DNA of 64,000 nucleotides from Streptomyces fuscichromogenes (lineage in GTDB: Bacteria; Actinomycetota; Actinomycetes; Streptomycetales; Streptomycetaceae). Positions within the stretch are counted from its first letter, which is position 1; each line of letters begins with the position of its first letter. The notes under the pieces are model-generated. The model searched no databases, was not told the DNA's origin, and saw only the letters and a program-made list of their open reading frames with translations. Made by a program: the position numbers and the translations under genes. The DNA lies in NCBI RefSeq assembly GCF_014645815.1, contig NZ_BMML01000007.1, positions 186,001 through 250,000 of the forward strand. Direction: 5' to 3'. Positions 50,534 to 59,903 of this stretch are shown piece by piece.

Positions 50534-50974
50534 ATGATCAGGAGCACCGCCCGTACCAGGACGAGGACGGCGCACGCCAAGCTGGCGGCTCTCGTCACGG
50601 TCGGCGTCCTCGGCGCCTCGCTCGTCGCCCTCGCGCCCGCCGCGTCGGCGGCGACGTACACCTGCCACCCCTCCTGGAAGGCCAGCGGCGGCCTGTACTA
50701 CCTGTACGAGGGGTACAGCGACACCAACACGACCAACACCAAGAAGGGGCAGTCAGGCGATCGCGTGATCGAGGTGCAGTGCCTGCTGACCTACTGGGCC
50801 GACCGGGTCGGCGAGAGCAAGTACGACCCGAAGGGCATCGACGGCCAGTTCGGCACCAACACCGAGAACGCGGTGATCAACGCCCAGAAGGCCTGCTTCT
50901 CGGACTCCAGCGAGTGGGACGGCGAGGTCGGTCCGAACACCTGGCCCTGCCTGAGGCGCTGGTCGACCACGTAG
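50534..50974 (+). CDS. Secreted peptidoglycan-binding-domain-like protein
   Basis: About 146 residues: Sec signal peptide (AALVTVGVLGASLVALAPAASAA) and a mature domain with WADRVGESKYDPKGIDGQFGTNTENAVINAQKAC, matching peptidoglycan-binding-type domains (PG_binding_1: DGxFGxxTxxAV). Cysteines at CHPSW, VQCLL, KACF and WPCL could form two disulphides. GGGGGAAAG before ATG 50534. Confidence 0.8.
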   Translation: MIRSTARTRTRTAHAKLAALVTVGVLGASLVALAPAASAATYTCHPSWKASGGLYYLYEGYSDTNTTNTKKGQSGDRVIEVQCLLTYWADRVGESKYDPKGIDGQFGTNTENAVINAQKACFSDSSEWDGEVGPNTWPCLRRWSTT

Positions 50975-50993
50975 TCCGGCTCCACCGACCCTC

Positions 50994-51022
50994 GACCGCC
51001 CGCCCCGACCAGGCGGGCGGTC
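50994..51022. terminator. Terminator hairpin after the secreted-protein gene
   Basis: GACCGCCCGCC, loop CCGACCA, GGCGGGCGGTC: a perfect 11-bp stem, 20 bp after the stop. It can also serve the convergent gene at 51069. Confidence 0.85.
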
Positions 51023-51068
51023 CACTGACGTCGGCGCCGGTGCCACCGGCCGGTCCGTCCGGTGTGCG

Positions 51069-51812
51069 CTAGGTGGTTGCCCCGCTGCCCGAAGGGCTCG
51101 GGGACGGGGAGCGGTCGCCGGGGCGCTGCCACGGGCCGCCCCGGTCGTGCATGCCGCCGCGGCCCATGCCCATGAAGTCGCCCGAGAGCGCGCCGGACGC
51201 GGTCAGCTTGCCGTCGCCGCCGCGGGTGCCGATCAGGAAGGCCGTCGCGTCCTTCTTGAGCGTGTCGGAGTCGCCGCGCACCCTGACGCCCGAGCCCACG
51301 GTCCACGTCCACGACGTGCCGTCGTCGCTCTTCACCGTGACCTGGTCGCCGTCCACCTTCTGGACCGTGCCCCGCTGCCAGACCCGTACCACGTACTTGC
51401 CGGTGTCCGGGTCCTTGACGGTGGCCTCGCCGTGCACGCCCATACCGCCGCCCATCCCGAACCAGCCGTGTCCCGGGCCGTGCCCGTCCGGCGCCGTGGG
51501 CCGCCCCGACGGCGCACCGGAGGCGGCCGGCGGGGCGGCGGAGCCGCTGCTGCCGGACCCGGCGGCGAACGCCACCGTGCCGCCCAGAGCGAGCGCCCCG
51601 GCGACGAAGGCCACGGTCACCGCGCGTACGCGGAACGACTGGCGGCGCCACCGGTCGCGCAGCGGCGCGCCCGGCTCGCGGTCCGGTCCCGGACCTGCGA
51701 GGACCTCCCACTCCGGGGCGGCGGCCCGCGGGGGCCGGTCGGGCATCGGGGGAATCGACGGTCCGGTTCCGTCGACGTCACGGCGGTGTTCCTGCTCCGG
51801 TTCGTGCGTCAC
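51069..51812 (-). CDS. Membrane-anchored protein with DUF5666-like extracellular domain
   Basis: About 247 residues. An acidic/proline-rich cytoplasmic part (about 1-60), a single TM (VRAVTVAFVAGALALGGTVAFAAG, about 62-85), a Gly/Ser/Pro linker, and an extracytoplasmic OB-like part (GTVQKVDGDQVTVKSDDGTSWTWTV). GTG 51812 preceded by GGGAGCGAG. Function unknown; lipoprotein signal absent. Confidence 0.68.
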   Translation of the reverse strand: MTHEPEQEHRRDVDGTGPSIPPMPDRPPRAAAPEWEVLAGPGPDREPGAPLRDRWRRQSFRVRAVTVAFVAGALALGGTVAFAAGSGSSGSAAPPAASGAPSGRPTAPDGHGPGHGWFGMGGGMGVHGEATVKDPDTGKYVVRVWQRGTVQKVDGDQVTVKSDDGTSWTWTVGSGVRVRGDSDTLKKDATAFLIGTRGGDGKLTASGALSGDFMGMGRGGMHDRGGPWQRPGDRSPSPSPSGSGATT

Positions 51813-51945
51813 GGCTCGCTCCCATCGGCGAACGGCACGCGGCATCGCACAGCATGCCTCTCTGTGAATTGTGGGAGTTCGCCGATAAGAACCTGGTAAT
51901 CAGTGCCTGTGAATTCGATGAATCCGGGACCTTTGATCCTCTCCG

Positions 51946-54024
51946 TCACGGCAGGTTCCGTGCCCGGGCGATGAGCAGTGCCACGTCGTCGTGGTTGTCG
52001 GGGTGGTGCAGTTCCCGCAGCAGCAGGTCGCAGGCGTCCTCCAGCGGCCGGGCGGGATCGCCGAGCAGGGCCAGCAGTTCGTCCAGCCGTTCGTCCAGGG
52101 AGTGCGTGCGGGTCTCGACCAGGCCGTCGGTGTAGAACACCAGCTCGTCGCCGGGTTCGAAGGCGACGGTCGTGGTGGCGAAGGGGACCCCGCCGACGCC
52201 CAGCGGGACCCCGGTGGGCAGGTCGAGGAGTTCCGGCGGTCGGCCGGGGCGGACCCGGGCCGGCGGCAGATGGCCGGCGTTGGCGATCCGGCACCGGCGC
52301 AGATGCGGGTCGTACACGGCGTACACGCAGGTCGCGATGGAGTGGTCGAGGCCCGATGTGGTCTTGTCCAGGTGTTCGAGGAGCGCCGCAGGATCGAGGC
52401 CGAGCGAGGCCAGGGTGTTCGTCGCGGTGCGCAGCCGGCCCATCGTCGCGGCCGCGTTGATGCCGCTGCCCATCACGTCGCCCACCACGAGGGCCGTTCT
52501 GTCGCCGTCCAGCGGGATGACGTCGAACCAGTCGCCGCCCACCTCGACGGTGGCGCCCGCCGGCTGGTAGCGGGAGGCGACCTCCAGGCCGGGGGTGACC
52601 CGGGGATGCGTGGGCAGCAGGCTGCGCTGGAGGGTCAGGGCGGTGGTGCGGGCGTTCTGGTACCAGCGGGCGTTGTCGATCTGCACGGCCGCCCGCGCCG
52701 CCAGTTCCCGGGCCAGCAGCAGGTCGTCGTCGTCGAAGGGCGCCGGGTTGCGGGTGCGTTTGAGGTCGAGGGCGCCCAGCACCTCGCCGCGCGCGATCAG
52801 GGGCACGGCCAGGTACGAGTGCACCCCGGCCCGGCCCAGCCGCACCGCGGCCTCCCCGGAGGGTGCGATCCTCGCCAGGTCCTCGTCCTTGACCTGCGGG
52901 ACGACGACGGCCTCCCCGGTCCGTACGCACTCGGTGATCAGCAGGTCGGGCGCGTACCGGGCGACCGTGCCCGGCGAGTCCGCGGCCCGGACGGTGTCCG
53001 CCCCCTGCTCCGCGCGCACGGCGAGGGCCCTGAGCACGGCAGGCTCACCCGGGCCGAGCGTGCTGCGCCGGCCCTCGGCCACCGTGTCCAGCAGGTCCAC
53101 GACCGCCAGGTCGGCGAGTTCCGGGACGGCCACGTCGGCCAGTTCCCGGGCGGTGCGCTCCAGGTCCAGGGTGGTGCCGATGCGGGCGGAGGCGTCGGCG
53201 ATCACGGCCAGCCGGCGGCGTGCGTGCTCGGCCTCGACGCCGGCCCGGTACGGCTCGGTGATGTCCACCACCGAGGTGGCCACGCCCAGCACGTTGTCCA
53301 GCGCGTCCTCCAGCCGGTAGACCGACACCGACCAGATGTGCTCCTCGTCCGGGTCGGCCGGGGTACGGCCCACCGCGGACTCGTCGATGATCGGCTCACC
53401 GGTCCGCAGCACCCGCAGGTAGGAAGATTCCAGGGCGTCGGCGTCGAGGGAGGGCAGCACCTCGCGGATCGTGCGTCCCACGTGTTCCTCGGCCGGTACG
53501 CCGTTCATCTGTTCGAGGGCCGGATTGACCGACACGAACCGCAGTTCCGTGTCGAGGACGGCCAGCCCGATCGGCGACTGCTTCACGATCCGCTCGGACA
53601 GCGCCACGTCCTGCTCCAGCCGGCGCACCGTCGACTGGTCGGCGGCCAGACCCAGCGCGAACACGTCGCCGTTGTCGTCCATGAGCCGCATGTTGCGGAA
53701 CTCGACCACATGGGTGGTGCCGTCCTTGTGTCGGATCGGGAAACCACCGGCCCAGCTCCGCCCGGTGCTCATCACGTCCGCGAACAGCTTGCCGACCAGT
53801 TCGATGTGGCGCTCGTCCACCATCAGCCGGGCCGCGTACTGGCCCAGCGCCTCCGGGGCCGAGTAGCCGAACAGCTCCTCCGCCTGCGGGCTCCACAGCA
53901 CGATGCGCCCCTTGGTGTCCAGCACCACCGAGGCCACGCTCAGGACGTCCAGCAGCCCGCCCGGGCGCACGGGCCCGCGCATGGGCTCCCGGCCTCCCGG
54001 CGCCGAAGCCTCGGCTGGACTCAT
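51946..54024 (-). CDS. PAS-PAS-GAF-SpoIIE (PP2C) regulatory phosphatase
   Basis: About 692 residues. Two PAS domains (about 25-130, LDVLSVASVVLDTKGRIVLWSPQAEELFGY; about 145-260), GAF (about 300-460), then a SpoIIE-type PP2C phosphatase with VEVGGDWFDVIPLDG, VVGDVMGSGINAAATMG and the acidic metal site DDVALLIARA. It would dephosphorylate an anti-anti-sigma factor or related substrate in response to ligand or light/redox, in sigma-factor control typical of Streptomyces. ATG 54024 with GAAGG upstream. Confidence 0.9.
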   Translation of the reverse strand: MSPAEASAPGGREPMRGPVRPGGLLDVLSVASVVLDTKGRIVLWSPQAEELFGYSAPEALGQYAARLMVDERHIELVGKLFADVMSTGRSWAGGFPIRHKDGTTHVVEFRNMRLMDDNGDVFALGLAADQSTVRRLEQDVALSERIVKQSPIGLAVLDTELRFVSVNPALEQMNGVPAEEHVGRTIREVLPSLDADALESSYLRVLRTGEPIIDESAVGRTPADPDEEHIWSVSVYRLEDALDNVLGVATSVVDITEPYRAGVEAEHARRRLAVIADASARIGTTLDLERTARELADVAVPELADLAVVDLLDTVAEGRRSTLGPGEPAVLRALAVRAEQGADTVRAADSPGTVARYAPDLLITECVRTGEAVVVPQVKDEDLARIAPSGEAAVRLGRAGVHSYLAVPLIARGEVLGALDLKRTRNPAPFDDDDLLLARELAARAAVQIDNARWYQNARTTALTLQRSLLPTHPRVTPGLEVASRYQPAGATVEVGGDWFDVIPLDGDRTALVVGDVMGSGINAAATMGRLRTATNTLASLGLDPAALLEHLDKTTSGLDHSIATCVYAVYDPHLRRCRIANAGHLPPARVRPGRPPELLDLPTGVPLGVGGVPFATTTVAFEPGDELVFYTDGLVETRTHSLDERLDELLALLGDPARPLEDACDLLLRELHHPDNHDDVALLIARARNLP

Positions 54025-54398
54025 CGCACGCACCGCCTTCGAACTTCCGCACGGCTCGTCGTCCCCCGCGCCGGCTCCCCTTGTTCTATCGCGCTCACCC
54101 CCGACTCTCCGCCGCCTGCGCCGACGTTTCCACCATCTCTCAACACGGCGGCATCCGTATGGCGAAGCGACCACAGGGACAGCTGGGGCGCGAGTTCACT
54201 TTCCTGGTCGTCGTGATGCCACCCGGTACCCGCCTCGCCACGAACAGTGAGATCTGCAGGTGCGCCCGGAGCCGATCCGGCTGCGACGGGCCCCGACGGG
54301 TGGTGCACCGGCCGGAAATCAGTGCTTTTCTGTTGGCATGGCGCGGTTCGCGGGGGAATCCGTGGTGTCGCGCCATCGCCATGAGAGGAGCGATCACG

Positions 54399-54767
54399 AT
54401 GGTCCGTGAGCGACTGCACGAGGAACCCGTCTCCCTCGAGATCAGCGGATGCAACAAGGAGGACGCGCGGATCGTGTTCGACGCGCTGTGCCAGTGCTTC
54501 GAGTCCGACCGGGCGGCCGAGGACGTGCCGCAACAGCTCCACGAGACCCGCCCGATGGTGTGGCTCGGCACGTTCGAGGTCACCGACGCCCACGAGTGCA
54601 CCCCGCCGCCCCGGCTCTCGGCCTCGGTCGAGGCCGACGCGCAGGGCGGCTACTGGGCGATCAGCCGGCTGCATTCGACCCTCGACTCCCTGTTCGCCGT
54701 ACGCAACCTGTCCTCCGCCTCGGGCGATCAGGAGCGGGAACTGCACGTCCTGCTCGAAAGCCGGTGA
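54399..54767 (+). CDS. Conserved small protein of unknown function
   Basis: About 122 residues (VRERLHEEPVSLEISGCNKEDARIVFDAL...), starting at ATG 54399 with GAGAGGAG at 54382-54390. It appears globular, with two Cys and no TM. I do not recognise the family. It lies between the phosphatase gene and the fadH-like gene. Confidence 0.6.
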   Translation: MVRERLHEEPVSLEISGCNKEDARIVFDALCQCFESDRAAEDVPQQLHETRPMVWLGTFEVTDAHECTPPPRLSASVEADAQGGYWAISRLHSTLDSLFAVRNLSSASGDQERELHVLLESR

Positions 54768-54799
54768 CCGGTGATCTGAGACACGTCACACCGAAGCGG

Positions 54800-54819
54800 T
54801 TGTGCAACTAGTTGCACAA
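54800..54819. promoter_or_regulatory. Perfect 20-bp palindrome, operator candidate for PadR
   Basis: TTGTGCAACTAGTTGCACAA is a perfect palindrome, 53 bp before ATG 54873 of the fadH-like gene. The operon ends in a PadR-family regulator, which is the probable binder. Confidence 0.7.
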
Positions 54820-54872
54820 TCTGTGCGCGGTCCTCTAGAACTACGGTGACGACACCGCGCACGGAGGGCCCG

Positions 54873-56888
54873 ATGAGCCGTTACCCGCACCTGCTGCAAC
54901 CCCTCGACCTGGGCTTCACCACACTGCCCAACCGCGTGCTCATGGGCTCCATGCACGTGGGCCTGGAGGAGGCCGAGCGCGGCTTCGAACGGATGGCGGA
55001 GTTCTACGCCGCCCGGGCCCGCGGGGGAGTGGGGCTGATCGTCACCGGCGGCATCGCCCCCAACGACGAGGGCCGCCCCTACGAGGGCGGCGCCAAGCTG
55101 ACCACCGAGGAGGAGGCCGAGCGGCACCGGACCGTCACCGAGGCGGTGCACCGCGAGGGCGGCCGGATCGCGATGCAGATCCTGCACTTCGGCCGGTACG
55201 CCTACCACCGCGACCTGGTCGCCCCGAGCCCCCTCCAGGCCCCGATCAGCCCCTTCCCGCCCCGTGAGCTGACCGACGCGGACGTCGAGCGCACCATCGA
55301 GGACTACGTCCGCGCGGCCCGGCTCGCCCGGCAGGCCGGCTACGACGGCGTCGAGATCATGGGCTCCGAGGGCTACCTGATCAACGAGTTCATCGCCGCC
55401 CCGACCAACCGGCGAACCGACCGCTGGGGCGGCTCGTACGAGAACCGGACGCGGTTCCCCGTCGAGATCGTCCGCCGGGTACGGCAGGCCGTCGGCGACG
55501 ACTTCATCATCGTCTACCGCCTGTCCATGCTGGACCTGGTCCCCGGCGGCTCCTCCCTCGACGAGGTGATCACCCTCGCGCGGGCCGTCGAGGCCGCCGG
55601 GGCGACCATCATCAACACCGGCATCGGCTGGCACGAGGCCCGCATCCCGACCATCGCCACCTCGGTCCCGCGCGGCGCCTACACCTGGGTCACCAAGAAG
55701 CTGATGGGCGCGGTGTCCGTCCCGCTGGTCACCACCAACCGCATCAACACCCCGGAAGTCGCAGAGGAGTTGCTCGCCGAGGGCTTCGCCGACATGGTCT
55801 CCATGGCCCGCCCGATGCTCGCCGACCCCGACTTCGTCAACAAGGCCGCGGCCGGCACGCCCGAGGCCATCAACACCTGCATCGGCTGCAACCAGGCCTG
55901 CCTCGACCACACCTTCGGCGGGAAGATCACCTCCTGCCTGGTCAACCCGCGCGCCTGCCACGAGACCGAGCTGGTCCTCGCCCCGACCCGGCTGAAGAAG
56001 CGCGTCGCGGTGGTCGGCGCGGGACCGGCCGGCCTCGCCTGCGCGGTGTCCGCGGCCGAACGCGGCCACCAGGTCACCCTGTTCGACGCGGCGGGCGAGA
56101 TCGGCGGCCAGCTCAACGTGGCCCGCAAGGTCCCCGGCAAGCAGGAGTTCGACGAGACCCTGCGCTACTTCCGCCACCAGCTCGACGCCCACGGCGTGGA
56201 CGTACGCCTGAACACCATGGTCGAGCCCACCGACGTCACCGGCTACGACGAGGTCGTCGTCGCCACCGGCGTCACCCCGCGCACGCCCGACATCCCCGGC
56301 ATCGACCACCCCCGCGTCCTCGGCTACCTCGACGTGCTGCGCGACGGCGCCCCCGTCGGCGACCGGGTCGCGATCCTCGGCGCCGGCGGCATCGGCTTCG
56401 ACGTCGCCGAGTACCTCACCGACGGCGGCGAGAAGGCGAGCGAGGACCCGGCGACGTACTTCCGGCACTGGGGCGTCGACCTGGACTACCGGGGCCCCGG
56501 CGGTCTGGCCGCCCCCGAGCGCCCGGCGCCGCCGCGCACCGTCCACCTGCTCCAGCGCAAGACCGCCAAGGTCGGCGCCGGACTCGGCAAGACCACCGGC
56601 TGGATCCACCGCACCGAACTCAAGCACCGCGGCGTCACCATGGTCCCGGGCGTGCGGTACGACCTGATCGACGACGCCGGACTGCACATCACCGTCGACG
56701 GCGAGAGCACCGTCCTGGAGGTCGACACCGTCGTGCTGTGCACCGGGCAGGAGCCGCGCCGGGGCCTGTACGAGGAACTCGTCGCCGCCGGGTGCAGCGC
56801 GCACCTCATCGGCGGTGCCGACGTCGCCGCCGAACTGGACGCCAAGCGGGCCGTCAAGCAGGGCACCGAGCTCGCGGCCGCCCTGTAG
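54873..56888 (+). CDS. 2,4-dienoyl-CoA reductase-like FMN/FAD/4Fe-4S enzyme
   Basis: About 671 residues: N-terminal TIM barrel of the OYE/DCR family (GYDGVEIMGSEGYLINEF near 157-174), iron-sulfur cysteines C336, C339, C343 and C355 (CIGCNQAC...C), then FAD/NADPH domain with VVGAGPAGLACAVSAAERGH and VAILGAGGIGFDVAEYL. This is the FadH layout (reduces trans-2,4-dienoyl-CoA in unsaturated fatty acid oxidation) but related enzymes reduce other enones. The start has GGAGGG upstream. Confidence 0.9.
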   Translation: MSRYPHLLQPLDLGFTTLPNRVLMGSMHVGLEEAERGFERMAEFYAARARGGVGLIVTGGIAPNDEGRPYEGGAKLTTEEEAERHRTVTEAVHREGGRIAMQILHFGRYAYHRDLVAPSPLQAPISPFPPRELTDADVERTIEDYVRAARLARQAGYDGVEIMGSEGYLINEFIAAPTNRRTDRWGGSYENRTRFPVEIVRRVRQAVGDDFIIVYRLSMLDLVPGGSSLDEVITLARAVEAAGATIINTGIGWHEARIPTIATSVPRGAYTWVTKKLMGAVSVPLVTTNRINTPEVAEELLAEGFADMVSMARPMLADPDFVNKAAAGTPEAINTCIGCNQACLDHTFGGKITSCLVNPRACHETELVLAPTRLKKRVAVVGAGPAGLACAVSAAERGHQVTLFDAAGEIGGQLNVARKVPGKQEFDETLRYFRHQLDAHGVDVRLNTMVEPTDVTGYDEVVVATGVTPRTPDIPGIDHPRVLGYLDVLRDGAPVGDRVAILGAGGIGFDVAEYLTDGGEKASEDPATYFRHWGVDLDYRGPGGLAAPERPAPPRTVHLLQRKTAKVGAGLGKTTGWIHRTELKHRGVTMVPGVRYDLIDDAGLHITVDGESTVLEVDTVVLCTGQEPRRGLYEELVAAGCSAHLIGGADVAAELDAKRAVKQGTELAAAL

Positions 56889-56910
56889 CGGCCGTCCCTA
56901 GGATGAGCCC

Positions 56911-57456
56911 ATGTCACTCCCGCACGCGATCCTCACCGCCCTGCTCGAAAGACCGTCGTCGGGGCTTGAGCTGACCCGCAGGTTCGACAGGTCGATCGGC
57001 TACTTCTGGTCGGCCACGCACCAGCAGATCTATCGCGAGCTCGGAAAACTGGAGGCCGAGGGCTACATCCGCACGTTGCCGGCCGAGCAGCCGGCCCGCG
57101 GGCAGAAGAAGAGCTACGAGGTCCTGCCCGCGGGCCGCGCCGAACTGGCCCGCTGGACCGCCGCCGCCCAGGACCCCAGGCCGCAGCGGGACGTGCTCCT
57201 GCTGCGGCTGCGCGCCGCCGCGGTCGTCGGCACCGACGGCCTCGAAGCCGACCTGCACCGCCATCTGGAGCTGCACCGGCGGCAGTTGGCCGAGTACCAG
57301 GAGATCCAGCGCCGCGACTTCCCACCGGGCAAGGACGCCCCCGAGGACCGGCTGCGGCACCTGGTACTGCGGGCCGGCATCGACCTGGAGACCTTCTGGA
57401 CCCAGTGGCTCACCCACGCCCTGGACGAACTCGGCGAACTTCCCGGCCCTAGATGA
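56911..57456 (+). CDS. PadR-family transcriptional regulator
   Basis: About 181 residues: PadR winged HTH (AILTALLERPSSGLELTRRFDRSIGYFWSATHQQIYRELGKLEAEGYI) and C-terminal helical Vir_act_alpha_C-type domain. It follows the fadH-like gene by 22 bp on the same strand and probably represses this operon through the upstream palindrome. The last four codons lie inside the inverted repeat that bounds the IS982 unit. Confidence 0.88.
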   Translation: MSLPHAILTALLERPSSGLELTRRFDRSIGYFWSATHQQIYRELGKLEAEGYIRTLPAEQPARGQKKSYEVLPAGRAELARWTAAAQDPRPQRDVLLLRLRAAAVVGTDGLEADLHRHLELHRRQLAEYQEIQRRDFPPGKDAPEDRLRHLVLRAGIDLETFWTQWLTHALDELGELPGPR

Positions 57457-58441
57457 TCAATTCCAAGGGATCGGCTGCGCTCATGGGACGAGGGCGTCCA
57501 ACGTCAGTGTGTGAAGACAGAGTTGGACACCCTTGCGATCGCACTCTGTGTGAAGACCGACGACCTGCTGAAGGAGTCTCCGAGTCTCGCGCCATGGCGG
57601 CCGACTGTGGGGATCGCCCCGCAGCTCACCGACGCCGAGCTGGTCACGCTGGCGATGATGCAGGCCATGCTCGGCTTCACCTCCGAGGCCAGATGGCTCC
57701 GCCACGCACGCTCCCACCTGCGATATCTTTTCCCATACCTGCCCAAGCAGCCCGGCTACAACAAGCGGCTGCGCAAGGCCGCCGAACTGCTGCGCCGGGT
57801 CACCCGGCTCCTGGCCACGGACACCTCGGTGTGGAGCGACGACGTGTGGATCGTGGACTCCACGCCGGTGGAATGCGGTCGTTCACGCGAGACCGTCAAG
57901 CGTTCTGACCTGGCCGGATGGGCCGAGTACGGGTACTGCGCCAGTCACAGCCGATTCTTCTGGAGCTTGCGGCTGCACCTGGTGTGCACCCTCCAGGGCT
58001 TGCCCGTCGCGTTCGCCCTGACCGGGGCCAAGGCCGACGAGCGCGAGACTCTGCTGGACCTCCTCTCCGCCGAACCGGGCCTCGTCGCCGCGCGTCCTGT
58101 CCAGACGCTGATCGGCGACAAGAACTACTTCGGCCGAGGCTTCGAAGAAGAGCTCTACGAACGGGACATTCGGCTGCTGCGGCCGGCCCGCAAGGGCGAG
58201 CCGGAACGGCCCGGAGCTTCGCTGTTCAAACCGTTGCGCCAGGTCATCGAGTCGGTCAACGAGACCTTCGAGGGCCAACTCGATCTCGAACAGCACCGAG
58301 GGCGCACGCCCGGCGGTGTCGTCGCCCGCGTCATGGAGCGCATCCTCGCGCTGGCCGCAGCGATCTGGCACAACGACCACACTGGACAGCCTGTCTTGCG
58401 TTCACTGACCGCCTATGACCACTGACCCCCTGGGGCCGATC
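57455..58441 (+). mobile_element. IS982-family insertion sequence, intact transposase
   Basis: About 987 bp, usual for IS982. Left end GATCAATTCCAAGGGATCGG; right end CTGACCCCCTGGGGCCGATC, a diverged inverted copy. One long transposase ORF occupies it. No clear target duplication is visible, though CTAGA occurs just outside both outer ends of the composite. Confidence 0.8.
57511..58425 (+). CDS. IS982-family DDE transposase
   Basis: About 304 residues, full length. DDE triad candidates D116 (WIVDSTPV), D203 (IGDKNYF) and E251 (SVNETFEG). GTG 57511 start. No frameshift, so likely active. The C-terminal 50 codons recur in a degenerate copy at 60694-60843. Confidence 0.9.
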   Translation: MKTELDTLAIALCVKTDDLLKESPSLAPWRPTVGIAPQLTDAELVTLAMMQAMLGFTSEARWLRHARSHLRYLFPYLPKQPGYNKRLRKAAELLRRVTRLLATDTSVWSDDVWIVDSTPVECGRSRETVKRSDLAGWAEYGYCASHSRFFWSLRLHLVCTLQGLPVAFALTGAKADERETLLDLLSAEPGLVAARPVQTLIGDKNYFGRGFEEELYERDIRLLRPARKGEPERPGASLFKPLRQVIESVNETFEGQLDLEQHRGRTPGGVVARVMERILALAAAIWHNDHTGQPVLRSLTAYDH

Positions 58442-58504
58442 ATCCTGGCTGTTTTGTTTGGATCTCCGGGTGAACGAACGAGAGACGGCCGTGAGGCGCC
58501 AGTT

Positions 58505-59848
58505 CTATGGCTGGTGTGCGGCTTCGGGACGCGTCGGTGCGGATGGCGGCTGTGCCAGGGTGGCGGTGTAGCGCCAGAACGGTCGGACAAGCAGTGTGCC
58601 GGCGATGACGACGATCATGCAGAGCAGCGAACTGCCTGTCCACGCGACACCGAGACCGGTGGCGGAGGCCATGGCGCCAGCACGTAGGTCTCCGAGGCGC
58701 GGACCGCCGGCGACGACGACGGTGAAGACGCCTTGCAGACGGCCACGCATGGCGTCAGGTGCGTAGGTTTGCAGAATCGTCTCGCGGTAGACCGCGCTGA
58801 CAAGGTCCGCAGCTCCGGCAGCGGCCAACAGGGCCGCGGCCGCGAGGAGGTGGTGGACGGTGCCCGCGAGGGCGATGGCCGCCGCCCAGGCGGTGACGGC
58901 GATCGCCAGCGCCCGGCCTTGGCGGCGCACGCGTCCGATCCATCCGCTGAACAGCCCCGCTACGACCGACCCGATGGCGATCGCCGAGTACAACAGTCCC
59001 ACTCCTCCGCCGAAGCGCACCTGTGTCGCTTCCGGGAACAGGGCGGTCGGCATGGCCAACGTCATCGCCGCGATGTCGACCGCGAAGGACATCCACAGCA
59101 CGGGGGCGGCAGCGATGAACCGCAGCCCGTCGACGACCGAGCGCAGCCCACCGGTCCGGACCCCCGAGCCGGTGGGCAGGATCGGGGGCAGGTTGACGGC
59201 CGAGTACAGCAGCACGGAGAACAGCACGGCGTCGGCGCCGTAGGCCCAGCAGTAGCCGTTCGGCAGCGAGATCAGGAGGCCCGCCACAAGGGGCCCGGCG
59301 ACCTGCCCGACATTGCCGGCGGTGAAGTAGAGCGTGTTCGCGGCGGCTACCAACGGGGTGGGAACGATACGGGGAATGATCGCGCCCCGGGCGGCGGACG
59401 ACACGGCGAAGGCGCCGGCCTGGACAGCGACGAGGGCGAGGATGAGGGGCACCGAGCGCAGATCGGCGAGCGCCTGGAACAGCAGGGCGAGTGTGATCGC
59501 CCAGGTGAGGCAGGCCGATGCCAGGTAGAGCGTACGGCGGTCGAACCGGTCGGCGATGGCGCCGCCGTACAGGCCGAAGACCACGAGCGGTACGAGGCCG
59601 GCCAGCCCCGTCAGCCCCACGAACAGCGACGACCGCGTCAGCGCGTACACCTGTACCGGGATAGTGACGCTGGTGACCATGGTCCCGATGTATGCCGCGC
59701 CCTGCCCGATCAGCAGGCGACGGAAGACAGGGTGCGCCAGCGGGCGGGTGTCGAGGGCGATACCGCGCAGACTGGAGGCCAGCCGGGCCTTCAGTGCGGG
59801 CGGGGCCGTGGGAGGAAGATCGCGCGGAGTGCGGGATGTCGTGGGCAT
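58505..59848 (-). CDS. MFS transporter, EntS/MFS_3-like
   Basis: About 447 residues, about 12 TM segments. LLIGQGAAYIGTMVTSVTIPVQVYALT, GLYGGAIADRFDRRTLYLAS (motif A-like after TM2) and GAADLVSAVYRETILQTYAPDAMRGR match the MFS_3 exporters (EntS, macrolide efflux). ATG 59848 or GTG 59857. It is divergent from the AraC gene inside the IS-bounded unit and is the probable resistance or export cargo. Confidence 0.85.
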   Translation of the reverse strand: MPTTSRTPRDLPPTAPPALKARLASSLRGIALDTRPLAHPVFRRLLIGQGAAYIGTMVTSVTIPVQVYALTRSSLFVGLTGLAGLVPLVVFGLYGGAIADRFDRRTLYLASACLTWAITLALLFQALADLRSVPLILALVAVQAGAFAVSSAARGAIIPRIVPTPLVAAANTLYFTAGNVGQVAGPLVAGLLISLPNGYCWAYGADAVLFSVLLYSAVNLPPILPTGSGVRTGGLRSVVDGLRFIAAAPVLWMSFAVDIAAMTLAMPTALFPEATQVRFGGGVGLLYSAIAIGSVVAGLFSGWIGRVRRQGRALAIAVTAWAAAIALAGTVHHLLAAAALLAAAGAADLVSAVYRETILQTYAPDAMRGRLQGVFTVVVAGGPRLGDLRAGAMASATGLGVAWTGSSLLCMIVVIAGTLLVRPFWRYTATLAQPPSAPTRPEAAHQP

Positions 59849-59903
59849 GGTCACCACGCTGGCAGGACCGCGCGGTTTACCGCTTCCGTTATTCTGCCGT
59901 CAT

